Assembly: GCA_946803715.1 (NCBI GenBank)
Contig: CAMPET010000102.1
Location: forward strand, 177,890-241,889
Origin: Beroe ovata
Lineage: Eukaryota; Ctenophora; Nuda; Beroida; Beroidae
DNA length: 64,000 bases
Direction: 5' to 3'
The notes under the pieces were generated by a model, which ran no database searches, was not told the origin of the DNA, and saw only the letters and a list, made by a program, of their open reading frames with translations. Both the position numbers and the translations under genes were made by a program. Positions 1 through 13,525 of the stretch are shown piece by piece. Position 1 is the stretch's first letter; each line of letters opens with the position of its first letter.

Positions 1-2055
1 ATGCCTCTCTTGAGATATACACACACACACACACACACAAAATAATGTTCTCTGAGCCACCGTGCGCTTACTCGATGTTAAAAGATGGACTCTTGAGCTC
101 TCCCTCACACTGCGGTCCACCAACTCGATTGAGATGTACCGGAATTATTCATTAGTCAGACGTTACACCGGCGGTCGCTGCCAGCTTACACCCCATTCTT
201 TGATTTCAAAACATTGGTTTGCGTAGCGCGCCGTGTGTTTAGCATGATGTGATATTATTTTGCGCGGCTTGGCTCCGCGCGCGCAATGTGTGCGCGGCGT
301 GGGAAAATTTCTATACCCTGAGACTGTCATTTGTCAATTGTCAAGTAAAGATGTACAGATCTTGGCTTTCAGTGCATCGAAATTTCAATTTCGGGCCACT
401 TTTTTGGCTGCTGATATTTCGCTGCTTTGTGTGTTGTTAAGCTATAATTTTGAGAGCATCAATTGGAATTCAGCCCCATTACAGATTTGACCAACTGTCG
501 TGTCATTTTTGCATGCTTCTTTTTCATATTCCTCATTTCAAGTGTCAATAGGACTAGCTCTGACGACACTCTTGTAATGATGAAATGAGAGCATGATATA
601 TTTTGTCAAAATGACATAAAATTGACCATGGCCAAGTAAGCAGTTTTGCCGTGTACCATGTCATGACGTATAACATGAAAAGTGACGTCGACCGTCACTC
701 ACACTAAAAGGCGTTCAGTTTGCTCTTTCGGCGGGGTTTGAATAGCGAGCATTTGAGATGGCGGTGTTTCCCACTTTCCCATCTCGCTTCGTAATGATGA
801 TTGAAGCGAGGGACTAGAGGAAGTGATTTGAAAAAGAACATGAATCGTCACTATTGGCAATAGTATTGCAATTCTAACAGAGCATCTACGCTGTGTGCAC
901 ATTGCACAATGCATAATCCCCACAATGATTTATGTGTGCAAATTGTACACTTCTATAATATGATCTCTAGCGCGGCTACCAAAGATCATGTTATTGAGCT
1001 GTTATATAATAAATCAGTAGTATAACTGACAAATATCACACAAGGCTACCTCGATTTGATATATTGATGATATTACTTGATTGATCACATTCCATCAATC
1101 CGTCGCACTCACTCAAAATCAAATTCTGAGTTCCTTGGGTTTTCCTGAGCACGTCTCAAATGCTCACACTCTTTGGTCACAGCGTAAAGTAATAATGAAG
1201 TACTCAATAACATGTGACCCGACCCAACGCACTCAATTTATCATAAAAACTGTTTCGACGTAAGTAAGAATCATACCTTTACGTTTAAAGTAGGTATAAA
1301 TAGACAAATTCGTTCTGTAGCTACTGCTATAAAGACCTCTTATTCCTTAATTCGGTGCTTGCTGGTGAATCCGCCGCATGTTGGCATATGTCCGATCACA
1401 AGGACACCAGTTGTTCAGTTCCCATCGCCGGATAGTTCACGTGATCACTTCATGTTTGAACAAAAAACATTCATTTTCAACCTAGAGGATAAAAATAGGG
1501 AATTCTCTGATAAACCAGACTCTATAACTTTGCCGAGTTTCGGCTACAAAACTGTAGAGTGTAGACTCGTTGCAATATTCCTCGTTATATGTTATAACAG
1601 TCGCAGTTCGCACTCTTCAATATCATGTCTCGAAGTGTCACGCCCATGGGATCTTGTTCACCCAGTCTTTAACAGTTTCACGGGAATCATGTACTTTTAT
1701 GGAGTTTGCTCAGGCTTAACCTAACAACCGAGTTCGGGCGCGATAATGACGGCCCCCGCGTTTTCCGGGGGCGTTATGAACTCTCTACCGCGGTGCAGTT
1801 TTCCATTAATGACCAAAGCAAGACAAAATGTCGAAAGAGTTTCGATGTTCGGTTAAAAGGACCATATATGGATGTATTCTGTGAGATCTTCCCCCAATCA
1901 CGCATTATATAAGCTGGGTTCTATATTGCGTGTGACACTTAACTCCCCCTGATGACGCGCGCTATGCGCTAGCTCGCGAATGATTTGAATATGGCATGGG
2001 ATTATTATAAAGAGGGTCGTATGCTCGTGAGTTTGTTGCACCATCTTCCCCCCTC

Positions 2056-2145
2056 CACACACACACAAACACACACACAAACACACACACANACACACAC
2101 ACACACATACACACACACACATACACACACACACATACACACACT
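2056..2145. repeat. (CA)n microsatellite with a single N
   Basis: Imperfect (CA)n run with interspersed AAAC and ACAT variants. The single N at 2092 marks an unresolved base or scaffold join. Confidence 0.95.
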
Positions 2146-2489
2146 TCGTGGCAGTGCAACCTGCTATGTAACAATTCACGCGTTAGAAATCACTCTCTCT
2201 GGCCTCTGCGTATATGGAGAGAGTGGGAGAAATCATTCGCACACGTTTGGATTTGCATTTTTGCCCCCACTCTGATTTTCATTTAAAGGTCGATATATTA
2301 TGTTTATTAGGAAATATGTTTAAGAATGCGGGGGACACATGCATACACCTACACAAACACATGAGTGAATCCCTGCTGCATCCCATTCCCATATAAGGTG
2401 GTGGAGTTGAACGGGTAATCCAGCTCCAGTATAAATGCGATCGCCTGATCGAGTAACGCTCAGTTGCACTCAGCCCATTTCCCTGTTGA

Positions 2490-2635
2490 GCGTGTTTGTG
2501 TGTGTATGTGTGTGTGTGTGTGTACGTGTGTACGTGTGCGTGTTTGTGTGTGNGTGTGTGTGTGTTTGTGTGTGTGTGCGTGTATGTGTGTGTGTGTACG
2601 TGTACGTGTACGTGTGTGTGTACGTGTGCGTGTTC
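2490..2635. repeat. (GT)n microsatellite with a single N
   Basis: Long interrupted (GT)n tract with GTAC and GTGC interruptions and an N at 2553. Together with the CA tract 350 bases upstream it forms an inverted CA/GT pair. Confidence 0.95.
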
Positions 2636-3513
2636 TTTAGTACAGCTTGCGTTGATCTCTCCATATTTTCCTCTAGATTTGCGGGTAGCTTTCTGTAGAA
2701 TAGTGTTATACTTGATAGTGTTATACTTGATTTCATTGCTGCCAATGCGACCTTCCACTAATTAAGAATTGTGGTTTACCGATCATCGTTTACCGGTATC
2801 CATCTCAAAACTAACTGGATGATTCATCATCATAGGGACTTGTAAAAATGATTAAGGACCAAGCTCACGTTAGTGAGCTTAAACACAACTGTTCCACAGT
2901 ACTTTTCCTGTGCCGTGGTATATTCAAGTTGAAATGGGCAACTCCCTAATAATGCCTCACTTGGCGCAGCTTCCCCTCCCCCCCCCCACAATCCTACCAC
3001 AAACCTAGAGTCGATTAAGCCTTTTATAGGGCGCCATCAGATCTATAATAAATTCGAATTCAAGCCATCAATATACATATAGAATTCAAGCAACTTAGTT
3101 TTTCTCTCTCAGTAGGTACGTGTTTTCTGGTTTTAATTCAGCCACATAATGCATTATTTTGCTTGTCGAGCTGGACTATTCCTCCCTCTCAGTATTAAAC
3201 TGGATCCCTCTCAACAGTTTGCTTCATTTCTTGACTTATTTTCCTTATTCGGTTTTCAAATTTAATCATGGGCTCCAAAATGATACTTGTTGAATCCTTC
3301 CTACCTCACTAACAACGACTCACTAACAACGACTCCTACTCACTAACAACGACTGTTTCACTTGTTGCATCTGTGCGTTATCAGAAATTCCAAATTCTAT
3401 TAACAATGGATGCTTTTAAAATCTAAATTTATCATTTACGTCTCGAATCATGCCAGGCGAAATAGATGTCAACAAAATAAGCTGCCCTGTATTTCAATAT
3501 CGTAAAAACGATC

Positions 3514-6500
3514 ATGGGCGGAATTCAGTCTAGTCGACGGAAGGTGAAACGAGGGAAAATATCCAAGTGAGTGCCTATATGTCACGTGATATGAAACACG
3601 TGATCATGTGATATATGAAACACGTGATCATATGCATATGATTTCACGTGATCGTATATTAACGAAAGGGGCGCTCGATATTTGGGAAAACTTGAAAAAG
3701 GCTTTTCAGTTTCATAGAAGATAGATAATTGTTTTCAACCCTGTCCACTTTCAGATGTCAGTCATTCGAACATTTTCTCCAACGGAAGAAAAGGATTTCC
3801 GAATCAGGACAAAACTTCAACATTTCAATCGATGAGAATCTTGAACAGGTACGCAATTATTATAGAAGCCCTATCACTACCAATTTTACCATCCCTGCTT
3901 TGGGCATTGATTTTCACTCAGATCAGAAAGCCAAGTTATATCTCGACCTCAACTCATTTCTCGACATAAATCATCACCCTTAAAAGGACGTGAAAGCTCC
4001 CCCGCACTTTTCGTCCGTAATGAAAATCTATTTCTAATGAACTGCACTCATTTCGCTACTCTTTTTGATCAGAAGTTTCCCACGCAATGGACTGACGCGT
4101 CAAAATTTAAAATGAGAAATGCAGTGCTCCTAAATCTTCGCCACATATAATAAATCGGGTATCACATAATAGTTGTAACATTCATTATATATGTAATTCT
4201 ACTTCTATGGAATTGTCACCATTGAGCTGGGGCAAATTATAGGGGAATGCATTATTAAAATAGGGGAATGCATTATTAAAATAGGGGAATGCATTATTGA
4301 AATAGGTATTGACCGCGCTAATGTACGCACGATTAAAACATCAAAGATGTGACAATACCCCATATTGATGAATACCCCATATTGATGAATTGAAATATTT
4401 TGGCTTCTTGAGGGGATTTCAAAACTCTATTACTCGAACATATATCCAGGAATCTTTTGAAAAAAACATTTCCTTGTATTTGAAAAGCGCGCTCTCACAG
4501 GTGCTTGTCTCTTTCAAGATGACTGTAGTGCGAGGAACAAACAGCAAGGATGGGGAGGGAATTGTAAGTCCGGGATTGCAACCTCTTGAGTGTCAGTGCA
4601 AGGCCGTGTCAGACACAACCATCGCAACCTCAGTCTCAAAAAGGAGAAGTGAGTAGAAAATCATAAAGAGCACTCAGTATTTTCATTTGAGAATTATTCA
4701 AAATTTTCGGTTTCGTTAGAGTTTGCTTCCATGAAAAAATCAGACCTGTATATGAGTTTCTAAGTATCCAATCTTAGGATCATCGAAGATTTCTGAGAAA
4801 ACATATCGCATCTCTCACTCTGTTGTACGATAATTTCTGCCAGAGTTAAAATACACGTGCAATAATGTGCCCGCACACGAATAGAATGACGTCATAGAAT
4901 ATTCGAAATCGAAATGAAGTTTACAATTCACATCTATCAAAGCAGAAATCTCAATAAGCTGTTGCCTGTTCGTCTCAAACGTGTGGGTTGACATCTTGAC
5001 ATCTTGAAAATTAGGTACGGATAAATAAAGTAAGGATCAAGGGTCAGGAGACAGCAATCTTATTCATGATCAAGATGCGAGCACTAATTTGAAAACCACT
5101 ACCAGTATCAAAGGGAAACTATGGTGTCAAATTTTTATCCATTTGCCCCTTAATAAATTGGCTAGATCCACTCCTTAAGTGACTTGATTTGCCCCTTATT
5201 AATTAGTTTTCGTCGGATCAAATCAGCTGGGATCAACAATCGAAAGTAACATTTGTTTTGTTTCAGAGAAGAACTTGAAGTCATTGCGTGGATGTCGTAG
5301 TTCCAGTCAATTGCAGGACTCATACGCTACAAGCTCCTGTTTAGGTCAGTACTTCCCCAAACTGTTCCTTTTAATCCCCTTAGAAGTGTGTCGTGGTCAG
5401 CCGCCATATTTTCATAATATAGTGTGATTTTAGGTAGTGAATGAAATTGTTTTCACGTCCATTCCACGTTTCTTTCTAATTCTATAGAAAACGAGTGCAA
5501 AGTAGATTATATTCTTCAAGAGTCAATTCGCGGGCTTCTTTGCTGCGGAAGCCGGAAGTAGCAAAGTTTCACTTAAAAGCAAGTTTGCACTGCTTGCTCA
5601 GGACTCTGTCGTCATGATTTCTCTCTTGCATTATATACGAAAGAGCTGACGCACAAAAACACATCGATCGTTTCCACAAACGCAAAGAGCTGCATGCGTC
5701 AGGTTTTGCACGTACAATTAGCACATTCACGTGCTCACTAAACAGATATTTGACATAAACCTCATTATGTTGCGCTGTGATGCCTTACCTTCGTTATAGA
5801 TCCTGGCTCCACCTTCATATAGCATAGTTTGACTGTATATACCTACTATTATATTTGTGACGCACCTTCAACCAAATTGACGGTTATTTGACATGCCATG
5901 CATGCGCATGAGCAATTAATGAGATGCATATATACGTGCGTATTTAGAAGCCAAAATTTGTTGAATTTAAACGATTCCGAGCAAGATTATTTTTAACTGT
6001 ATAGGCATGTTTATGAAGGAGCAATCTTTTAGAACTGCGGGTCCATCTCCAAATAAGGATTTTAATGAAACACAGCTCTTATAAATTTTTAAATCAGCCT
6101 ACTTAGTACTTATGGGTGTGACTCTAATTGGGTAGTCACCACAATATCATCCCATGTTCAGGCTGCGTAGCACAAATTTATCCCCTTATTAAACCGCATT
6201 TTTGAAAAATACCTCAAGCTGCCGCTAAATGATATTTCAAGGAGCAAAGATAGATTATAAACCAGTCTCTAAATTTTGGAATACAATTATAAGGTTATAT
6301 TCTAAGTTATATTGTTAGTTATATTGTTAGTTATATTGTTAGTTATATTACAATATTTTTCAATTTCAGAACAAGACAGTGCAATGATGTCTAGCTTTGC
6401 TTACAGTGCTGAATCCCTTACAGGTATGCAGAGATCAATTTGCAAAAACTTCGATTTAATTTGAAACCATTCTTCATAATCTACGAATAGTTACTAAGTT

Positions 6501-9500
6501 ACTAAGTAGGTAGCTAGTACAAATAGTTGGTTCAGCCAAGTTTATCCGGGATTGACTTAACTTATCTAAAGAAAAGGAGTGAATTAAAAGGTCAATATAT
6601 AACAAATTTACCAATTTCTCAGATGTGACATCAATGTTCACTGTGGAATCAGTGAGCGATGTCAGTGTTGATTCCAACATCTACGACCTCCTCAACAAGT
6701 GTAAAATCCCTGTGAAAACAACGGATTCGAAGCGGGGTACACTTTCACGGTCACAGACTACACACAGCCATAGTACGTGTAGCGGGTATGTTAAACACAA
6801 GAAAATATTTTTATTCTTCTTCATTTGATTTTGATTTAACCTAGTTATTATGCTAATTAGGCTCACCTTTAAAATGAAAATTTTCCTGAAAATTCAAAAT
6901 TTAGGCCTGATATTTGGAAATAGATCATGGTATCCATACTGATACAGTAAATTGTCAATGTCAAAATATCTTCCCCATTTTCAAAATTTATGAGGGCTCA
7001 GATCGAGCATTTATCTAAATACCATGTAAGCAAAAATGCACCTGTGAGGTACCATAATTGCACGGATAACACGCAGATAAGAACAACTCTTATCTCTAGA
7101 TCTGACTAACTTATAATCTCGCTAGTCAACACACACACACACACAGTGTGCTATTGATGTGTCAACTTTGTGTGTGTTTACTGGTATCAAGTCTGGTTTT
7201 CGTGGTTGCGGTCATGTCTGTGCTACTTCAATCCAACTCCGACTTGTTCGACCTGTGGCTCGGTTACTACGCCGATCTTCTGGTCGATCAGAGAGCATCG
7301 GCGGGTTATACCGATTTAGTACGTGGTAATACACGCCGTAATCTGCTGCTGGACTCGGAGTTGTATTCCTCATGTACTAGAACCGGGCATAAGAGGTAAA
7401 ATTCACCACATAATTTGAATGTTGATTCAACTTAATAAGAACAATCGAGGATTTGATTTTGATAGACTTGGGGAATGATTCCAGTCATGGGGGGAACATG
7501 TTAATATTCCCCAAAGTCATTTCTATCAAACACAACACCTCATCCAATTTACCATGGTAATAGTGGGCTTGAGCGCGCACATGTCCAAGAAACACGGCCA
7601 CTTGAAAAAGTTCAAACACACGTGCACTCAAACACACTTGCACTCAAACCATATTTTCCAGACTGAACACGTACTATCCCCGAGTAAACCCGTGTCTTTC
7701 CAACCGCAATCCAATTCTTCGACCACTGCATCGGAAAGTTAGTTTCGCGTCATAAATCATGCGGTCAGACCCTCCACAAAGTCCTCACTCCTGATGATCC
7801 CACGTTGAAAATATTGAATTTTCCCCAAAAACTCGCGATTTTTGTGACAAATTTCACGTTTCACATGGGCGCTCATTGTCATTCGACCACGCCTATGATA
7901 ACCCCCTCTTTCCATTACATCATACAGCGTATATTACCGAATGGTACATAATTAAGCTTGATCATTATATCACTAGAATACTGTTCTGGGACAGAATCAG
8001 AGATTTTCCGCGAAGTTTTTCATCTTTCGACGTATTGGGCATTAACACTGCGGGAATCTGAGTCATGCTGCATGAGGTCATGTTATAGATTTTCACGTAC
8101 CTATTATACAGACTACTGTGTTGTACTGCATTTCCTCAATATATCGACATCCTCTCATAGATTATGGTTCTATAAGCTGTGACCTAAGTCAAAATGATAG
8201 TTTATTGTGCAGCATAAGCATTTCACGCCTGTTTAGGTGACATGAGTGACACACGTATATATATGCCACCTTTTATTGATGGTACAATCTAATGGGCATA
8301 ATTCTGATGAAACTCTCATTTTGGCCATATCTGACAAGCAGATTTTATGACCATCCATGGCCTCTAGTTCAGATGTTTCGCAATATATTGACATGAAATT
8401 GGACACATATTGGCCATATCACGAGGACTTGTCATTCTGCAGCAATTGGCCTAAAAAACTGCATGATAAGATTAGTCCGATAAAAGAACTAGAAGGTAAA
8501 AGTCGATTAATGGAAAATGAAGAATAAAAAGAAAGATATTAATCAGCCAAACTAGTAACACAGTAGCCATAGGTAGTTTTGGTAAAACAAAATAATATTA
8601 AGGGCAGAAAAAGTTAAAATATCAAAAAAGGTAAACATGAGAAATCAAAACTTCATATCAAATCCCCAAGCTTCCCCTTCCCTCCTCTCTTAACACATCT
8701 CTATTCAGGTCCTCAGCAGCTACAGCGCACGGGGAGAGCTTAATGAGGAGCAGCGTAGAGCACGTGACTATCCCCACATCCCCCACTAGTTGCCATGGCG
8801 GCGCCATGGTGACGTCACAGTATGGCGGAGAACAACTCCGGCCAGACGCCCGGGCACTGGCAGGGCTCATAACTCGGAGTTGTGTTGATATGAGTCAATC
8901 GAGTCGGAGTAAAGCTATGAGAAGCTGTTACTCCAGCGAGGTATTATATAGGGGGAGTAGTACTAAGGGGTAATACTACTAAGGGTAGAACTAGGGGTAG
9001 TAGTACTAAGAATATCGTGGGATTCTTTCCTCGTTCATTACAATGCGATTTGTCCTAATCTCTGTTTCTGATAGAACTTTCTAACAACTATTTGTTCTGA
9101 TCCCTGCCTCAAGTACCTGCAAGTGTTAATTCCAACTCTTGATATCAACAGGACTCAGGATTTCTGGACGATTCAACGTCAGTGTCGCATATCTCGTCCT
9201 GTTCCAATCTATCGTCCCTTGTCAGTGACACTCCTATCGGCAAATCTAACAGGTATTTTATACAACAGCTGAGCTTTTGGAAAACTTCCTCCATTTTTGT
9301 TTAGAAACCACTTTTTTCCTTCTTATTCAATCACCAGAAGTGTTCTCTTTCTTCTTATGCACTTGGACTCAGATCTCTTTTCAATTTCCTTCTGGAATAC
9401 CATCCAAGGTTGAATTTAGATTGAATAGTATGCATGGAAACTAGAATATCTAGTTTTTGATTTTTTTAGTTTAGTTTTTTATAGTTTCTTTATTTTATCG

Positions 9501-11076
9501 ACGGTCTCTCTTTTTTATAGACGGCACAACTGGTGGAAGCGAACACTATCCAAGGCCAGTAACAGCACATCAAGTTTGTCCAGCAAGAGAACGGAAAAAA
9601 GTTGTAACTTCATCCTAGACTCGCCAAAATCAAAGGTGGGTTTTTAATAGGTTGATTCTACCTAGAAAGAAACAGAAGAATTTCATTCCAAATGTGAAAA
9701 AAGCAGTCTACCTGGTAGAACGTTCTTGAGAATTTTTCTTTCACTTTTGGAGTTAAATTCTTCTGTTTCCTTCTTTTATCATACACTCGATTGTGTTATA
9801 TCTAATGCAGGCATGTTTTTGGCACTGGTATAAGGTATTATACTATCCCTTCGCTTGAGTCTAAGATAAGATTTCGCCTGACCTTATGAAGTTATTATTC
9901 TCTTTCCGAAGCTAGATTTCATTTATCCATCATACTACCGCTTCACCCCTGCCACATGCTGACGTATACTAAACAGTTTTCCAATTATCAATTCTTACAT
10001 CAGCATTGCGTCAGAGTTTATAACTTGACAGCTTGCAAACCAAAATTGTTTTGTCTGTATGCACTCAGATAAAATGCACGCTCGAGCTTTGAAGAGTGCC
10101 TTGAAAAGACTTCCCTTTTTAAACCAATCAAAATTTCATGGAAGTTAATCTTGCTTTTTTCTCGGTTCATTACAACTTACATGAATTTATTTTACATGAA
10201 AAATCAGAATGGTTTTGCAAATTAATGAAAGTGAATTCTATATTTTCCAAGAAGCGCTGCGTTTAATACTACCATAGATTGAATTTCGCAAAACTTGTAC
10301 ATCATGACATCACATTTTTGAACCATCATAATTTACTACCATCATACTTTGATATCATGATTGCATGATTATAGGATAAGTTATATGGTTCAATCACTTC
10401 GCCCAATACTTTGTGTGACAAAGGAAGTGCATGATTTAGAGCTTAACCACAAAACCGTGATCAAATATGCCCGCGCCCAGCCCCTTTCAATCTCCCCTTC
10501 CCCCGAAATTCAAATACAAGGAAATGTTTGTGTTCATGGTTCTGCAGCATTTTCTCAAGTTTTTGCAGTCTGCTGCAAAACTTGCTGGTCTGCAATTTCT
10601 ATCTTCCACGATAATAATTATATATCTTCCGTAATAAAGAACGCGTAGGAATGTGGTTATAAACAGAAGTACCCACTAGGCTGTATAGAATAGTTATGTG
10701 GCTAGCAAAAACTTGCTTCCCTTCACATTTACCATGCTTCACATCATGGCTGAAGAGCATACCCGGATCACTCAGATGTTATGTTTATGATATCAGCTGA
10801 TACAACCAACTTTGAGGAAGTATTTATAATGATGCTTAAATTGGGAGTTGTTATTATAGTCGAATTTGACCGCGTGCGCAACATTAGAGGAAATGTTGAT
10901 AAAAGATCAGATTAATGTAATACAAAATTCAATATTGTGGTTCAAGAAATTTAGAGACTTAAGTTTTTGTCACTTGTTACCACCATCGAAGTGGATTTTT
11001 AAGTAGCGGAGCATAAAATTCAAGTGTCGCTGTCAAAATACACACATACATACACACATACATACACACATACACA

Positions 11077-11108
<32 letters not shown>

Positions 11109-11213
11109 NNNNNNNNNNNNNNNNNNNNNNNNNNNNNNNNNNNNNNNNNNNNNNNNNNNNNNNNNNNNNNNNNNNNNNNNNNNNNNNNNNNNNNNNNNNN
11201 NNNNNNNNNNNNN

Positions 11214-11247
<34 letters not shown>

Positions 11248-13525
11248 GTCAGAATTAATAACCAATTACCAACCAATTACCTATCAATTAACACTCCCGT
11301 CTATCTCCCAGAACTGCGACTACTTCAAGAGTGAGTTAACGGGAAACGTCCTCTCATTCCGGAGCAATAATAACCGACTAAACATCCGACACCTCCCCAC
11401 CTCCAAACAGACGGCGATCCTGGTGTCCGCCCTCGAGAGTTTTCTCTTCTCCAAATTCAGGTGACTAGTCCATCATGGTGGTGGTAATTGTGTGTGACAG
11501 TGCCATGTGTGTTACCATGGTAACAGTTGTTTTACCATGGTAACAGTTGTTTTAGCACCATGGTAACAGTTGTTTTAGCACCATGGTACCTAACAGTTAT
11601 TTCACCTTACATCACATTAGTTACGTAACACCCGCAATCTTCATGACACGCATGGATCGCATAACGGGTTCAATATTATTACAAAAGATTTTCACTCACT
11701 CTGTCCTTCACATCATGCTCTGAGCTCTGCCTATGATGCAACAGCTACAATTAGAATCACTCTTGGCACTACTGACATTAGTCCAAAAGGTGTGACTTTT
11801 GCTATCCTGTCACAGCCAATTGACAGTAAACAGCTTTCAAAGAAGTTTGATCAGATATTCACCCACTGCAAGTACAACGTTTGGATATTTCCCGAAAATA
11901 TACGCTTAAATGGTGTAGTCTTATGTCATTTGATTGCTCCCGCTTGCTTTGGCACAAAGGATAAATAGGCGTGGCTTTGAGAATGATTGGGCATCTATTA
12001 TAGCCGTTCAAATATCATATGAGAGATGAATGCAGGAATTTATACTTCGAGTTCATGAAATACTGCGTGCTCCATTTAACAGAGAAAAACCAAATATGAA
12101 CTAGAAGTTTCGATTCCTGCTCTCACAAAGCAATTATCGAGACAGATACTCGATAAATCATGAATATATGAAAATTCTCGACTTCCTCCTATTTTATAGA
12201 CAGTATCGGAGGTCTCATAGAAGACAACTTGTCATTAACGTCTCTATTAACGTCTTCATCATAACCCATTTTCACAGCCAGTTCTCAATCCATTTGCTTT
12301 CACAAAATCTGGAACACTTTGCACAAAAAACGCTCCCAAAATCGGAAATCCTCCCCACAACGTCAATCTCTCCCCTGGCATATCTGCTCCTTCATCAAAT
12401 ATATCTCCTTTCCTCCGCAGAATCTCGAATGATCACAAGGGAGTGGTATCCCGATGGCTTCGCGACACGGACAACAATCTCCTCCAGCAAGGATGGCAGG
12501 AGAATCTCTTCATCTCGGAGCAGGCTCTCGTTTTGATTTACCTGCTCGCAAATGATACCGGACCCGGCTGCGAGGTATGTCAAACGCAAGGAAATGTTTT
12601 GCTATAATGAACCGCTCGTTTTGCAGAGACGTCTATCTTAGATTAATAAAACTTTGACTTAATTTCATGAATCCCGACCGCCTGATTTCACGAGAATTCT
12701 ACTTTCAAAATTCACGGAGTTGTCAATTCAACTTAGTTTTACTCATCGAATCATGATTTCCCATTTTCAGGTTCTCCACATCAGAGACCTCAGGAAGCTG
12801 ATAATGACCTGGTCATTCGTAGCATACTCCTACATCGGAACAGAAATCACCTACCCCATCACCAACTTCCTCATGGGTAAGTGAAACGCAAGGAAATGTT
12901 TCTCACGGTCATGTGTACTAACCAATATAACCACCCTGACTAAATTCTGTTTCCTTATCCCTTTCTCATATTGTGTGTCTGCGTAAAATAGGTTTTTTGA
13001 CTATGATCCGCGGCGTGTTATGTTATACCACGTCTAAAATACCTATTTATAGTCGCCTAATATACTCCACCACCTCGATTACAATCAAACCATTTCCTCT
13101 GACAATTATCCGGCTTGTCTCGACCTAAATCGATTGATTGACCATATAAGGGCATAATCAAAAACTATAAAAGTCTGTTAATGGACTTGCACAATCGATT
13201 TGAAGCTCGATCGAAAGAATTCTATCATGAAATTGTCGCCGAAAGCTTAATTGCAAATATATGCTATTTGATGAAATTAATCGTCTAATAGGATTGAGCA
13301 TAGGCGTGTAATTTTTTAGGCATGAAATCGACCAATCATCCTATTAACCAATTATTCCATTACCTAATCACCCAATTTACAGGTGAAAGCGTGGACAGTT
13401 TCTTCAGGCGGTGCTTGTTTACCAGCATGCACAACAGTTCTCTAATGCTTCTACTGAGCCAGAACAGAAGCTATGCCGCAAGTATGTACGAGGGACTTCT
13501 TAATTACTCCCAATTACTGCTGTAA
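3514..13525 (+). CDS. CDK5R: Cyclin-dependent kinase 5 activator (p35-like), 14 exons
   Basis: Predicted 612-residue regulatory subunit that binds and activates CDK5. Exons: 3514-3566, 3755-3848, 4501-4648, 5267-5344, 6370-6423, 6623-6785, 7147-7395, 8709-8940, 9152-9252, 9521-9635, 11312-11460, 12421-12574, 12771-12876, 13383-13525. Every junction is GT-AG and all phases agree; the sum is 1839 nt ending in TAA. The protein starts MGGIQSSRR, fitting the N-myristoylation pattern (G2, S6) that in p35 directs membrane attachment. A WWKR basic patch (exon 10) and an SSCSNLSSL motif (exon 9) recall the p35 N-terminal region. Exons 11-14 (about residues 430-612) match the activation domain: WLRDTDNNLLQQGWQ, SYIGTEITYPITNFL and FFRRCLF align with p35 WLRSVDRSLLLQGWQ, SYMGNEISYPLKPFL and FWDRCLS. 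Exon 7 adds a hydrophobic stretch not known in p35. Vertebrate p35 genes are nearly intronless, so this structure differs. Exons 11-14 are near certain; exons 2, 3, 7 and 8 are the least certain. Confidence 0.85.
3583..3650. promoter_or_regulatory. Cluster of four CACGTG E-boxes in intron 1
   Basis: CACGTGAT-type motifs occur at 3583, 3598, 3621 and 3645, directly after exon 1 of the CDK5 activator gene. Palindromic CACGTG is the binding site of bHLH factors of the USF/MITF/CLOCK classes. Its place just downstream of the start exon suggests an intronic regulatory element, which is inference. Confidence 0.4.
4241..4303 (+). repeat. Three-copy 21-bp tandem repeat
   Basis: Unit AGGGGAATGCATTATTAAAAT occurs three times in tandem in intron 2 of the CDK5 activator gene. 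A second short tandem, four copies of TTATATTGTTAG, lies at about 6306-6350 in intron 4. Confidence 0.85.
11039..11244. repeat. (CA)n microsatellite with 105-base assembly gap
   Basis: CATACACA and (CA)n flank a run of N at 11109-11213, inside intron 10 of the CDK5 activator gene. The gap is an unresolved microsatellite. No exon is needed here, because exon 10 (ending in phase 0) joins exon 11 in frame. Confidence 0.95.
11512..11590 (+). repeat. Tandem repeat with CCATGG palindromes
   Basis: Units of about 22-26 bases containing ACCATGGTAACAGTTGTTTT are repeated three to four times just after the exon 11 donor of the CDK5 activator gene. Confidence 0.8.

Larger units (their letters stand above)
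1..3513. other. Intergenic region upstream of the CDK5 activator gene
   Basis: I see no convincing exon here. It contains a short (AC)n run at 19-39, two long CA/GT microsatellites (2056-2145 and 2490-2635), a C-run near 2980 and a three-fold tandem of an about 14-base CTCACTAACAACGA unit at 3306-3355. Short open frames over the microsatellites are repeat translations. The promoter of the gene starting at 3514 should lie at the right end, but I see no clear TATA box. Confidence 0.6.

Noticed and set aside
1985-2275. Open frames translating to poly(Thr-His) or poly(Cys-Val) over CA/GT tracts (also near 2500, 11050, 18900, 32850, 34400 and 60600)
   Set aside because: They are microsatellite translations open in several frames and both strands, with N inside; no coding evidence.
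7554-7742. Possible exon of the CDK5 activator gene ending in a stop at 7742
   Set aside because: Its acceptor phase does not match exon 7, whereas exon 7 joins exon 8 at 8709 in correct phase.
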